Assembly (NCBI GenBank): GCA_023078555.1
Contig: CM041198.1
Span: 8,417,836 to 8,481,835, forward strand
Reading direction: 5' to 3'
Origin: Ulva prolifera
Taxonomy: Eukaryota; Chlorophyta; Ulvophyceae; Ulvales; Ulvaceae
DNA: 64,000 nucleotides
This document shows positions 1 to 11,888 of the stretch, piece after piece. A program made the translations under genes and the position numbers. A model generated the notes under the pieces. That model was not told the DNA's origin, searched no databases, and was given only the letters and a program-made list of their open reading frames with translations. Numbering within the stretch: the first letter of the stretch is position 1; each line of letters opens with the position of its first letter.

Positions 1-2067
1 CATGCACGAGGTCCTGGCACGCGATCTGCGCGTTCGGGTCGGCCGACTTTGTCGCCTGGATGGTGGTGGTGAGCGCGTTGGTGAGCGCGCCGAAGGCCTT
101 GGAGGGGTCGCCGCTGGGGCACGCGTCCGCGGACGTCTCGTGCGCCTGGCAGCCCGTGATGAGCACGCCGCACGCGACCTTGGCCTCGCCGCCGGCGCCG
201 GGCGCACCAGTGGCTCCGCCGGACGTCGCGCCGGGCGGCACAAACCCGCCGCCGCCACCGCCGCCGCTCGAGGCCTCGCCGCCCTGCACACCACACGCCA
301 CAGCGTGAGCGCTGGCGTCCGCCGTAGATCCGGTCTTGGCGTTGCAACCCGTGCTCAAGAGACAGACACGCGGAAACCAGGAGGCATGGAATGGTGGGTC
401 GGTAGCAGGAAACAAAACGGCACCTGCGTGGCTGTGGCGCTCATGCACATGCCGAGGAGCTTGGAGATCATGCCGGCGGTCTTGGCATGCTGGCCGCCGC
501 CGGCCGCCTGGCCCTGCAGGAACTGCTGTGCCATCCCGAGGTACTTCATGCTCTTGACGCTCGCGTCGGCGCCGAACTGGCGTTCGAGCATCTCGTGGAT
601 GTGGCCGGGCCCGACGCTCGCGCCGCCCATCTTGTCGCCGAGGAGCTTGCAGAAGAGGCTCTGCGGCAGCGCACGATTCTTGTTGTCGTCGACGACGCCG
701 CCGGGGATGCCCTTGAAGAACATGCCCATGATCGCGGTTGGGTCCATGCCGGAGACGCCTGCCGGCGCATTGGGGTTCTTTTCGCCGGAGATCTGCTGCT
801 CGGGGTGGTCGAGCATCGAGCCGGAGTGGCAGCAGTCAGAGACCATCGTGAACTTGACGTCGGGGGAGAGGGGGGAGAAAATGACCCGCAGGTCGTCGTC
901 GCAGATGAGGTTCATGTCCGTGGGCACGATGGCCTCGTCCTTGTTGTCTGCCTCTCCGCCGTCCTTGTCGGCCACCTGCGGGCGGGCGCCATGTGACGCA
1001 TGCAGTTGTGCGATGCGGCGCGCTGAGTGGTGGTTGTTGCCTGCTGACCAGCGACCATACCCTACTGGGATGCAACACGGGCAGGGCAACAACGTACGCG
1101 GATCGAGAGAGAGAAGGATGCAATTTCTACTGGTGGATGCGGCTGGACCGCCGTCGCTGTGTGGGGCTGACGAGGGCGAGACTGCAGAGCGCTTGTAGCA
1201 GCGAGGTGTTCGCGGGGTCGCATTTGTGCAGGCTGACAGCACGCACCTGGGTTCCGTGGCCGCTGAAGTGGAAGAAGAGCACGTCACCGGGCTTGCTCGC
1301 GGCGACGAGTTCCGTCAGGTTCTTCTTGATGTTAGCGCCGGTTGGCAGCTTATCTGCCGCAGCGTTTGGGTCTTCGTCGATCAGGCATCGCATGTTCGCC
1401 GGCTCGAAGCCGTAGTGATCCCTGAGCATGCCATACATGGACCTGACATCATTCACACAACCCCGCAGCGCCGCATTGGTGCCTGCACACGAAATATTCT
1501 GACTGGGTGGGTGACTGATTCGTCCTCTGCCGATCCGGAGGGAAGGCTGCAGATCAGGACCTATGGCACCGAGACATTGCACATGATACTAAAATCAGTA
1601 TCATTCTACGGGAGGATACAGCGCCATCACGTCGTCGGGCCCCATGCCATTTCAGGTGCAGCCTTCGGATGAACGGCCAGCCGTGCACTGCGCGATCGGC
1701 GTGCATCAGAGCCAGCTTCGAACAGATATGTACATCCTTCTCATTCGAGACTATGTCATTGTTCACACTACTCCATGCAGTCCCCCGGCCACACTTCCTG
1801 GTCTATACTTGAAGCATATCGGGACCGGCAAAGACCACGCAACGAAGCTGGCATCAAACGCAGTGCGCATGTGTGATTATTGCCTCTCCATATGCAAGAC
1901 AATGACTATCTGCGGCTGGCTGTGGGATTGACCCCGGGGAGGTTCCGGACGTCGCCTCCGCAGCATCGGCACCTCGGCTACCGCCATACGCGCCAAGAAA
2001 GCGCATAGCCGGGCACAAAAGACACACCTGGGTAATTGCAGCCCACAAGGAGAGCGCGTTTAGACAT
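1..2067 (-). CDS. Type II metacaspase, paralog A (3' end beyond the window)
   Basis: Cysteine peptidase of family C14, expected to cut after Arg/Lys. Four exons join in frame with GT-AG introns: 2067-2028, 1482-1247, 975-424 and 283-1. The start codon at 2067 opens MSKRALLVGCNYPG, the usual beta-strand start of metacaspases with no prodomain. The catalytic His is in HFSGHGTQ (about residue 87) and the catalytic Cys in SDCCHSGS (about residue 141). The acidic stretch DEAIVPTDMNLICDDD matches type II rather than type I enzymes. A long Gly-rich linker precedes the p10-like block LITGCQAHETSADA. The last residues lie left of base 1. Exon 3 has no intron where paralog B (6773-9672) has one and instead carries an extra loop. 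The 5' end is divergent with the prolyl 4-hydroxylase gene. The family call is secure; activity is inferred from intact catalytic residues. Confidence 0.93.
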
Positions 2068-2545
2068 GATGACGGCCTGTAGACAGGAACGCAAAGGACG
2101 GCGTGAGGGCAAGATGTATGTGTCGACAGCCTGGAGTGCAGCAGGAAACTAATGGTGGCGTGTTTCCAATTGAAATTGCAGTGGCCGTGCTGGCTGGCGT
2201 TCGACGATCAAGTGCAGTGCCAGCACTTCAGAACGTCTGCCCGCTGCAGACATGCCATGCATTGCAGCTGAATGTAGCGCGTTACAACGCTCAACGCGCG
2301 CAGCGACAGGTGCGTGTAGTCCAGGCGCTGTCTCGACAGTACTCAAAGTCTCTAAGGAACGCAACACCTACAATCCACGTCGCTCTGCGGTACAGCGCAT
2401 TGCAGGGGTCTCACAGGCAGGAAGGTCCATTGTGAAGCCTGGCACGTCGGGACGCGAGCGGCCAGGTCCACGATTTCAGCACACCAGTTCTCGCGCGCAC
2501 GCTAGATCTGTAGTCTGGCTGACTGGAAAGATTTCTGCAGCAGGG
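2068..2545. promoter_or_regulatory. Divergent intergenic region between metacaspase A and prolyl 4-hydroxylase
   Basis: These 478 bases separate the start codon of metacaspase A (minus) from that of the prolyl 4-hydroxylase (plus), so both promoters and 5' untranslated regions must lie here or overlap the genes. No convincing TATA box or repeated operator is visible. The role is inferred from position only. Confidence 0.45.
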
Positions 2546-4398
2546 ATGCTGTTTGCGCGCGTGCTGGCAGCGCTGGTCGCTCTGCACCTGCGGCATTGCC
2601 TCGCGCTCAATCTTCCTGGAGGTGGTCATGATCTACCCGGATGGAACGGTGAAGCATTGTTTGACGAGGCGAGCCCTGAACTCAGGCTGGGAAAGGTGAG
2701 CCCTGTTCCCGAGAGGAGCTTCGCACATCCCTCTGCGGATGCTGCGCCCCGTGGGGCTCTCCCGACTGCGCCAAGCAATACCAACATCCGCTGATTTCAG
2801 GAAGATTGGCGAGGCGAGATCCACCAGCTTTCATGGTCGCCCCGGGCGTTCCTGTTGAAAGGCTTCTTGACAGGAGACGAGTGCGACCACCTCATTGCTC
2901 TGGCAGAACCTTACATGCAGAAGTCTGAGGTCGTAGATGACGAAACTGGTGACAGTGTCGACTCCGACGTCCGCACATCTACCGGCACATTCCTGCAGAC
3001 AGCCCAGGACGACATTGTCGCTGCCATCGAGAGGAGAGTCGCCCAGGTCAGCCCTCAACAGCAAGCCGCTGTGACCGTGTTCCCCGCATCCCTATTCCAC
3101 TCACATCCCGACTCGTGCACGTTTACTGGGGTCCAGGAAAGCGCCGCTTGCATTGCCGGAACCAAAACATGCCCTTCTAGCTATCCTCCAGAGCACGTCG
3201 GGCCTCCCTGCATTGCAGAAGGTACGGCAGGCCTGCCGTGGCGATCCCTGTCAGCAGCACCTGCACGCTGTCCGGTTGGCCATGCTGCGCTGCGCCGCAG
3301 CGCCCATCGGGCAGGCCAAGCGAGCAGCGGCGGGCAGCGAAGCCCCACCGCCGGCAGCACGGCGCTCGCGACGGTCTCACTGCCCAGGATGAGAGGCCCT
3401 CTTCCCCAATTCAGGAGAATATAGGCCACATCTGGAAGAGTAGGTTATAACTGTGCGTTCAGTCGAGCAGAATGCATCGCGTGAGTTTCACGTGTAGGAA
3501 ACGTTCCACGAAGACGGGGCACTTTGATTTACCGCACCATAATTAAGCTAGCAGGGTTGGAGCAAACGGGGCCGAGCCGTGCGCCCGCGGCATGCAGGTC
3601 ACGATGATTCCGGAGGGCCACCAGGAGAGCATGCAGATCCTGCACTACCGCAACGGCGAGGAGTACCAGCCGCACCACGACTACTTCTCCGACGCGTTCA
3701 ACACGCGGCGCCGCGACGGCGGCCAGCGCGCGGCCACCGTGCTGATGTACCTCTCGACCCCCGAGGAGGGCGGCGAGACGGTGTTCCCGGAGGCGGAGCG
3801 CTCCGTCGAGGGCCCGGAGTGGTCGGAGTGTGCGCGGCGCGGCCTCGCGGTCAAGGCGCTGCGCGGCGACGCCGTCATGTTCTTCTCGCTCAACCCCGAC
3901 GGCTCGGAGGACGACGCGTCGCTGCACGGGTCGTGCGCGACGACGCGCGGCGACAAGTGGAGCGCGACAAAGTGGATCCGCGTCGGCGAGCTCGGCGAGT
4001 GGGACGAGTGCGCCCCCCCTCCCTCCCCGCCTATCTCGAGGTTGTGGCAGGCTGTGACCTGTGGCGTGTCGTTTTGAGAGTTCCCGGGGTTCTGCCACGC
4101 TGCGCTCTGCGCTTGTGGGAGCGTTGCTCGTGCGCGTCGAGAGCAATGAACTCGGGGCAGATGCAGACTGCGGCATGTTCATGCGGTGTGGGACGGAGTT
4201 GTAGGGGTGAGCGTCGCTCGAGGATGCAGGGACCCGGAGCCAGAGGAGGAGAAGGCGACGCCGGCGCGGGCGGGCGGCAACAGCAGGCCGTGCGAGGACC
4301 GCGACCGGGACTGCCAGGAGTGGGCGGACTCCGGCGAGTGCACCTCCAACGGGACGTACATGCGGCAGTACTGCCCGAAGGCCTGCCGCCTGTGCTAG
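2546..4398 (+). CDS. Prolyl 4-hydroxylase with C-terminal ShK domain
   Basis: Fe(II)/2-oxoglutarate dioxygenase that hydroxylates peptidyl proline in the secretory pathway. Exons: 2546-2695 (hydrophobic N-terminus MLFARVLAALVALHL, a signal peptide or anchor), 2801-3046 (WSPRAFLLKGFLTGDECDHL, start of the catalytic fold), about 3553-3998 or 4007, and 4230-4398. Iron ligands are visible as HHDYFSD (H-x-D) and the distal His in SLHGSCATTRGDKWSATKW, whose Lys binds 2-oxoglutarate. The last exon encodes a six-Cys ShK module from CEDRDRDCQEW to CPKACRLC. The upstream edge of exon 3 does not resolve cleanly in phase, so a micro-exon may be missed between 3047 and 3590. The end of exon 3 has two in-phase donors, at 3998 and 4007. 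The stop codon sits in a minisatellite. Confidence 0.92.
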
Positions 4399-4542
4399 CA
4401 ACACCCGCGCCTGTGCTAGCAACACCCGCGCCTGTGCTAGCAACACCCGCGCCTGTGCTAGCAACACCCGCGCCTGTGCTAGCAACACCCGCGCCTGTGC
4501 TAGCAACACCCGCGCCTGTGCTAGCAACACCCGCGCCTGTGC
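4388..4542. repeat. 21-bp minisatellite, 7 perfect copies plus a partial one
   Basis: The unit GCCTGTGCTAGCAACACCCGC is repeated without change. The first unit overlaps the last codons and stop of the prolyl 4-hydroxylase gene, so the array seems to have grown from the gene's 3' end. Because 21 is a multiple of three, each unit repeats the TAG in the same frame. Confidence 0.97.
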
Positions 4543-6772
4543 CCGGGCACTCGCCGGCTGTGCCGGCCCGCCGATCCCCTGCCGCGAAGTGCTTGCAGCC
4601 CCGCTGTGCGCGAGTTGAGCCTCGACGTGGCCACGCCCGGTCCGGGCTACATGAAGGGGCGTCCATGGTGCTCACTGCAGTACAGAGGGTGCCCTGCCCA
4701 ACATGCAGAGGTGCCGGGTCTCGGCTTGCTCCGAGCGCCGACGGCGTGCAGCACACCGCCGCAAGCGGGAGGGTCGGCAGCGCCTGCGCGTCGGCCATGC
4801 CAGCGGGTGCTGAACCGCCTGGTGTCCGCCTGCTGCTGGCTAGGCGAGGCGGCGGGTGGAATCAGCTGCGCACGGCCCCGGCCCAGGCCTCGCGCTGCGT
4901 GCGCCCACTTCGTAGAACAGGGTGCACTGGTGCAGAGTACCATCATGTAAAAGAGAGAACAAATTTTCAAACCTTTTTACACGTATCGGGCCATTGTATG
5001 GCAGAGCAACCAAACACACCAAGGCATAGTATCATTTGCAAGAGAGTAGCTCAAGTATCAGTTGTTGGGAAACGGCATATCCCGTAGGATGCATACCCTC
5101 CGTCCTTGGCACAGAATGTGCTGGCGCAGTGGCGGCGGCATGGCCACAAGGATCAGTTGACAGCTGGGTAACAACAGACATGGCAACATCGGTCCACACA
5201 GTGATGCTTCCGCCCCGCTGGGTTTCACCACCGACGCTGTCGCCGTGGCTTTGCAATCAGGCTATGCGGGGCGCTCATTGGCCGTTCGTTGCTGAATCCA
5301 GCCCACTTTCAAGCCCTGCCTGGAGCCCACAAGCATGCGCTCACCCAATGACAACAAGAATGCAGCATGGCGGCATCAATTTTTAATCCCCTTTGGCGCG
5401 GGGTCGAGCAACCTTCTCATTCCCATTTACATTGACCAGCACCTTGTCACCCACAAGTAGGTAACCACATAGACTGGAGATTCCATCTCACCAACTTGGC
5501 ATCAGGAACGTGCAGAGTCAGTGTGAATCATGCAACCACTGCAGTGAGAAGATCACACAGTAGCGGATTTCAGCATCTGTGTATGCAGGATTATATCATA
5601 TCTGCAGCAGTGCTGCTAGGTGATGCTGACATTGCTCAGGTTTTGTTGTGGGTACAGGACAACACGACATGCACCATGGCATCCTCTCTACACGTCAAAT
5701 TAACACGCCCAACCTGTGAGTCCTAAAACCTGGAATGTAAGACAGGAGGTTCGGGGCACCCACATAGGTGCAGTCCAGAGCCAGATGCAGCATGCTCCAC
5801 CTAAGTTCATGCGATCGAATGTTATCATCACACAAACAAGTTCTCTTTCCAATCCCCTGGCATGATGCTGTGATGCCGCTTGATGGTTGATGACGGCCCA
5901 GCTACCAGCAGCGATACTTCACAGTTCAGGTTATCACATTATAATCGCTGTGGAGCTGGTAGTATCGGGAGATATTGAGACGATGTCTGAGGCATGGTGC
6001 GGCACACGCCACAAATGACCGTTTCACCACTCAAATTTGATGTTGCGTTTGTTGTGATTCAGCAGATATCTGACTCCGTCTCTGCGATGCCGTGGCGATC
6101 CAGGATTGGTGGTTCAGTGGCGCAATGGCAGTGATAGAGGTCTTTCGCCCAAGCAAGGCGTTGTGCATATACATAGTGGGAAAGTGGAAACACGCAAAGT
6201 ATCAGAAGCTTACATCCTTGCGGGCGCTGTTCCTGAAGTCGGCTCGCTGGCGTGATAGCCAGGCGTGCCATGACGCTTCTGATCAGACAAGCTGCCAAAA
6301 CGAGACAGGCGGCTGACGTCTCGCCTTCCACACATCCGTTAAATATATCTTATCAATTACAATGGCTTTACTTGGCGTCACGGCTGTGCGACCGCAGACA
6401 GCGCACGGACGACCAAGAACATTACGAACTTGCAGATATAAGCCGCACTCTCGCACGTCAGACGTCAAGATAATCACAGGAAACAGGAAAACCTTGCATG
6501 AGCGGGATGCACACATCCGCCAACGGCCGGCAACGGCCCCGCCCACAGCACGCCACCCGTCCACTCCAGTTGCAGACAGATCAAGGTCTGGACCCTCCAA
6601 ACCACACGGTTGGCCACGCCCGCGCCACAGGCGTGCCTCCTCAGGACAGACATGTACATTCACTCCTCAACAGGGAGACCACAGACATCTCAGACGAGAT
6701 GCTGCTGCAGGCCAGCGCCCTGCGCAGTGGGGCGACTCACCATTGAGGCCATGGCCACACAGCGCAGGCCAT
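4543..6772. other. Intergenic region without a supported gene
   Basis: This stretch lies downstream of both the prolyl 4-hydroxylase (plus) and metacaspase B (minus), so it holds two convergent 3' untranslated regions. Open frames here are short and lack recognisable motifs. It contains one terminal-repeat fragment at 4986-5008. Confidence 0.6.
4986..5008. mobile_element. Solo terminal repeat of a small inverted-repeat element
   Basis: The sequence CGGGCCATTGTATGGCAG (preceded by T, followed by AGC) matches the left arm of the 120-bp element at 55112-55231, and in inverted form the segment at 60758-60783. No partner arm is seen nearby, so this is a fragment. Confidence 0.5.
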
Positions 6773-9672
6773 CTACACGATGAAGCCGAGGCCAACAGTC
6801 TCATCACTGCACTCGAGGCAGGGGTTCTGCGTGAACTTGGCCTTGAGCAGCATCTTGCGGACCTCGGTCACGAGCTGCGCATACGTCAGGTTGCCGTTGG
6901 GGTGCTTGGACTTGAACTGCGCGACGGTGGTGGTCAGCGCGTTGGTCATCGCGCCGTACGCCTTGTTAGGGTTGCCCCCCGGGCATGCATCCGCTGATGT
7001 CTCGTGCGCTTGGCAGCCGGTGATGAGCGCGCCGTTGGTCTCGCCGCCGGCGCCGGGGGCGGCAACATTGGGCGCCTCAGAGGCGGGAGGCGCCTCTGCG
7101 GGGGCCGCGGCGCCCCCGCCCAAGCCGCCGAGCAGCCCACCGGCCTGCACAAGCGGCGGCTCTTGATGCATGCATGTTAGATGCAGAGCACCCCTCAAGC
7201 ATCCAGGAGTGCTCCTTGCCAAAGGCGGCAAAGCCACGCTATGACTTTCGGCTTTCGCCCCCGTCGCGTGGGAATGGACAGCCGCAAAACACCGGCAAGT
7301 CCGACAACATCGTCTCGTGGTGCACTTCAGCTCCACTCGAGCAGCCATGCATGCCACGCGTCCAGGAGAGTACTGTACACAGAGCAGCTGGGGCCCACCG
7401 GGCGATCCGGCCACTGCGGCACATGTCAAGACGAACACAGGGCGAACAGTACATGCCACAGGCGCGGGTGACTGCAACGCTGGGACCAACCACAGACCAC
7501 CAGCTCCCGGGCGGGAGGGAGGGGCCGCACCCCGGAGCTCTCGGCGGAGGCGACAAGGTTGCTGAACATCCCGCCCGCAGCGCCGGCAATGCCGCCGCGC
7601 TCCTTCGCCTTGGCCGCAAAGTCCTTGAGCATGCCGAGCGCCTTGAGGGTCTTGGCGCTGGCGTCGGCGCCGAACTGGCTCTGCAGCGCGCGGTGGACGC
7701 CCCCGGCGTCGACGGGCATGCCGGCCTTCTCTGACAGCATCGACATGAAGGACTGCGTCGGCAGCGCGCGGTTCGCCGCCTCTTCCGGCTGCACAACACC
7801 CCACCACCCGCGTCCGCCTCGGTGCACGGCGCAATTGGAAAGTGAGCCCACAGACACGCAGCAGCACAGTGCCGGCCTCATGCACCGGGAACTCATCCAA
7901 TGCTGTCAGATGCAGCCCACGCAAGCTCGAGGGGGCAGAAGCCTGGACTGGGGAATTCATCATGCGACCGTCCGTCTGACTTGATTGTGTGGCTGCGACC
8001 GGGCAGCCTTACGCAAAGCAGGAGGCAGGAATGCCGCGTGCACCAGCAGCGTCGCAGAGGAGCCATGTGCCACGACAGTTGTGCACTGGCAGCCATGTCT
8101 GGGGGGAAGGGCACACATTGGCTCCGTTGAAGAAAGCCTCGAGCGCGTCTGGCGGCGTGTCGGCGGCGACGCTGGTCCCTCCAGCCTTGTCGCCGGAGAT
8201 CTGCTGCTCAGGGTGGTCGAGCATCGAGCCGGAGTGGCAGCAGTCGGTGACCATCGTGAACTTCACACCCTCCGGGATCTTCTCAAAGATGGCGCGCAGG
8301 TCGTCGTCGGTGATGATGTTGAGGTCAGTCGGCACAATGGCCTCGTCCTTCTTGTCCGCCTCTCCGCCGTCCTTGTCCGGCACCTGCACCCACCCCGCCG
8401 TCACGGCCGCGGCGGCGCCCAGGGCATCTTCCACTAGGGGCGGTGGGGGCATAATGCATTCATGGTGGCCGCTGATACACACAATTACAAGCGGCTGCGA
8501 TGCACTGATGGATGGCTACAACAACAATCTGGGAGCCGCCGCTGATGCACACGGTAACTAGGTCCTGTGCCAGGAGCCTTGGAGGGAGAGATGGGGGCGG
8601 ACCTGGGTGCCGTGGCCGGAGAAGTGGATGAACAGGATATCCCCTGGCGCTGCAGCGGCGACGATGGCCGCGAGGCTCTTCTTGATGTTGGCCCCTGTTG
8701 GCAGCTTATCTGCCGCAGCTTTCGGGTCTTCGTCGATGAGGCACCGCATGTTGGCCGGCTCGAAGCCGTAGTGGTTCCGGAGCATGGCGTACATGGCCCT
8801 GACATCGTTGATGCAGCCCCGCAGAGCCGCCTGGGTGCCTGCAACCGCGTCGCACACGTTGAGACCGTGGCGCTGGGGGTTGAGGAGCAGGTGGTGTGCA
8901 CGCGTGGCGCGCGCACTTATCTGCCCTGGGCCAGGCACTGCAGGTCCATAATCGTGCGCGAGCCGGGCTCTGGACGAGTGACTGGCCACCGAATGAGTCC
9001 GGATGTACACTAGTCGCTAAATATCAGAGAATAGATCTACCTGGGCGTGGCTCGGCTGGAAAGGACAGGCATACGAAGGGGCACGCCGAGATGGCAACGG
9101 CAGCGTTCCGGAACCGCAGGCAACAACGCCGGTGGGCAACGTGCCGAGGCTCCAGCTGCGACCTTACATAACGCATCTTGATTTGAAAATTTTGGATAGC
9201 TTTGTCACACTGCAGCTAGGGCGGGTGGAAGCTCTGAGGGCTGCTGCCAGCGGCAGTGTGCGGCTTGCCTGTGGTCGCCGCAGCGCAGCACAGGTACAAC
9301 TGCATTCACAATTTCGCCTTCCAACATCACTGTATTTGGTTTCCGGTGGTATATGGCATGCAGCTTTGGCGGTCAACGTTCGCGATAGCAGATTCGCTAG
9401 GGGCATCACAGCTCCCAAGGCCACAACACGAAAGTCGTGCCGTGCAAGGCTACCTCGACTGCTTCAATTTCGTGATAACTGGCGCTCTTGACATATCTAG
9501 CGGATCCATTCAGCGAGGGTGTTGTCGTGGCAGGGCAGTTCGACCCGCATCAGTGCAACGACGCGAAGCCCCTTCGACTTCCCGCACGCAAACAGTCCCG
9601 CCACCAGCATGACAATAACTCTGGAACAGCACCTGGGTAGTTGCAGCCGATCAGAAGGGCCCGCTTGGTCAT
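6773..9672 (-). CDS. Type II metacaspase, paralog B (complete)
   Basis: Five exons join in frame: 9672-9633, 8838-8603, 8383-8117, 7788-7531 and 7144-6773, giving 1,173 bases or 390 residues, close to the usual type II length. It starts MTKRALLIGCNYPG. The catalytic His is in HFSGHGTQ and the catalytic Cys in TDCCHSGS (about residue 141), with DEAIVPTDLNIITDDD between them. The linker runs through DASAKTLKALGMLKDF to a Gly/Ala-rich stretch. The p10-like block is ALITGCQAHETSADACPGG, and the C-terminus ends near CLECSDETVGLGFIV. Exons 1 and 2 have the same lengths (40 and 236 bases) and phases as in paralog A. An intron after FFNGAN is absent from A. All five exons have GT-AG borders with GCAG acceptors. 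Confidence 0.96.
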
Positions 9673-11610
9673 TGTGTAGCTCTCGAATCACAAGGTAATC
9701 AACTGTTCGACGGACGATGCGGCAGGTCTCTCGTAACGCACTCCACAGACAAATGAAAGAACCCTTTCACACGTTCGCGCTAGTGAAAAATGCGGTCGCG
9801 GTCGCAACGGGACGGGAGCACGACGGCATGGCGTGGTCGTCGCGACATGTCGGATCTCCAACGATTCCACAGCACCTCGCGACACAGCGGGTTAGTAATG
9901 CACGCCGGCAGCAGCCTGGGCACGCACCGCCAGCGGCACAGGCGCCTGGTCATCGGTGCCACGCACGGCGTGCGCCTGCAGCGACAGACAGCGGGCGACC
10001 ACTCGAGACGCAAGGCAGGCGCGGTGGAGAAGGTGGAGACGTACGTACGTGTAAGGCTGTGTTCAGCGGAGCGTGCCGCATACAAATAAAAATCGTAAAA
10101 CCCACGAACGAAACATTCAGCAAACATTAAACCATGTTTCATGTATGGCTGCATCGGTCGCATGTCCTGATTGGATGTTCTTTGGATGTTGTTTGATGAG
10201 ACGTGATGCGTCCGGACAATATTAATGTGTCCGGGAGGGTATGTGTCCTCGTCCGAGGGGGTACATATTCCCAAGGGACACATGGCACGAGACATGGCAC
10301 GAGGACGCGCATTCGTTTCACTGACTGAATCTCATCGCGAGGCACACCAGAACATCAACTATGTCATATGATATCACATCTAGCATGTACCAGTGCTTTG
10401 TAGTCATTCCGAGTGGCTTTCGCAGTCGATTGTGCTGCAGCTGTTCACCGGAGAGACAGCAAATTCCTTCTGAACACAGCCCGTAACGTGCCCGGTCACA
10501 TCGCCCGTGTCCGCCCCATGTTGAAAGTGAGTCGCCCCACGTGTCCTTCGTTGAACACGTTCCGCTGAACACGGCCTAAACGTATCCTGGACAGCACCAG
10601 CCTCGAGTGTTGTCGCCGACGAGTGGTCGCGCCTGGTTTCATAGAATATTTCGGTTTATCCGGGTTTGAATTCCCTAAACAGCCCCAACAATGCCGCTGG
10701 CCGACGCGGACACCTGTGCACAGGCGCACGTGGACCAGCAGCCGAATATCTCAAGATACGGCCCGTGCCACGTGGACGAGGCTCGCTACCGCGGCATACC
10801 GGCAGCTGTCGCGTACAGCGGCTGTAGCTACCTCTGCCCGGCCAGATCTTTGAAGCAGAGATCTCTAGAGCAGTGACGGTGTGCTGAGTGCCTGCCAGCT
10901 GACCAGTGACTGTCGGTGACACATAAGGCCATGGTGCCGCCGGCGGCGTGTCCCACCTGCATCACTGGCATGCATGTTCTGGGCAGGGGATCGATGGGGG
11001 CCAGTGCGTTGGAATTCGTTCCCGCACCTCTGGTTCTGATCATGTGCGGATCTTTTTGAATGATCCTAATTTTGACGTGTGGTAGTGTAGGACTTCCTCA
11101 ATTCCCCTTAAGGGGTAAATGAAGGTATGCTTGAAGTTCTGACCAAGCTTGAAGTTCTGAATGGACAAGGCATATTTGCCTGTGGCACAGCATTGCATCA
11201 CACAGCACAAGATTAGGTTAGCTATGAGGTGGCAAGATCTCCAAATTGTGTGGTCCGCGTGAAGTTAGCAACCACATCATCATCCTTGTACATTACAGGA
11301 AAGTAGGTATATATGGCATTGAAAGCTATCTGTGGCAATTGCCACATTAATGTCGCAATCCAGTGATCTGACCGCTATATATACATGTACCACTGGATTG
11401 CCACTGGCAGTCCAGTGAGATGGCCGCTTGCGACGTGCAATGATCCAGTGATTTGGGAGTTTGGATGCCGTCGGGGATGGGTGGTGGCCCATGTCAATGG
11501 ATTGCCACATCAGGTGCAGTGGGTTGCTCAGGATGGCATGCGCATCCTACGCAGCCTTATGCAGCCTGGCAGCCTGGCCTGAGCCCCCGTGGCAGCGCAG
11601 TGCACATGGC

Positions 11611-11888
11611 ACATGGCAAAGCTACCCCCTCCGTTTCAGGAGGTCGTGGGTTGGGTTCGATTCTGCGTGCGCTTTGGGGAATCGAAACGGCCGTACGTGA
11701 CCACCTCGACCACCTCGCTCAGCCCTGAGCGCACAGGAGGAGGCCCTGTGAGTTGCGTACGGTCGTCTGAGGGGGGTTTCTAGGTGGTTTACCCCTTTGG
11801 CATATGTGGTCCCGTTAATTAGTTCGGAGCTGTCAATGTCCAACAGGATACGGCTCAGTAAATTCAGATTTACTTTACTTTACTTTAC
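11611..11888 (+). mobile_element. tRNA-derived SINE, near full length
   Basis: The 5' part looks like a tRNA: an A-box-like TGGCAAAGCTACC near 11613 and a B box GGTTCGATTCT near 11654, about 30 bases apart and suited to RNA polymerase III. A shared body follows (GGAATCGAAACGG, GGCCCTGTGAGTTGCG, GTGGTCCCGTTAA), then a 3' end of TTTAC repeats. Copies at 29396-29640 (minus), 16500-16640 and 37117-37202 match; the last two keep only the 3' part, as expected from LINE-driven reverse transcription that stops early. This copy has a short duplication in the B-box region and another in the CCACCTCG stretch. Confidence 0.85.

Noticed and set aside
4388-4542. CRISPR-like appearance of the regular array
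   Set aside because: Units are direct 21-base tandem copies without spacers, in a eukaryotic gene context; it is a minisatellite.
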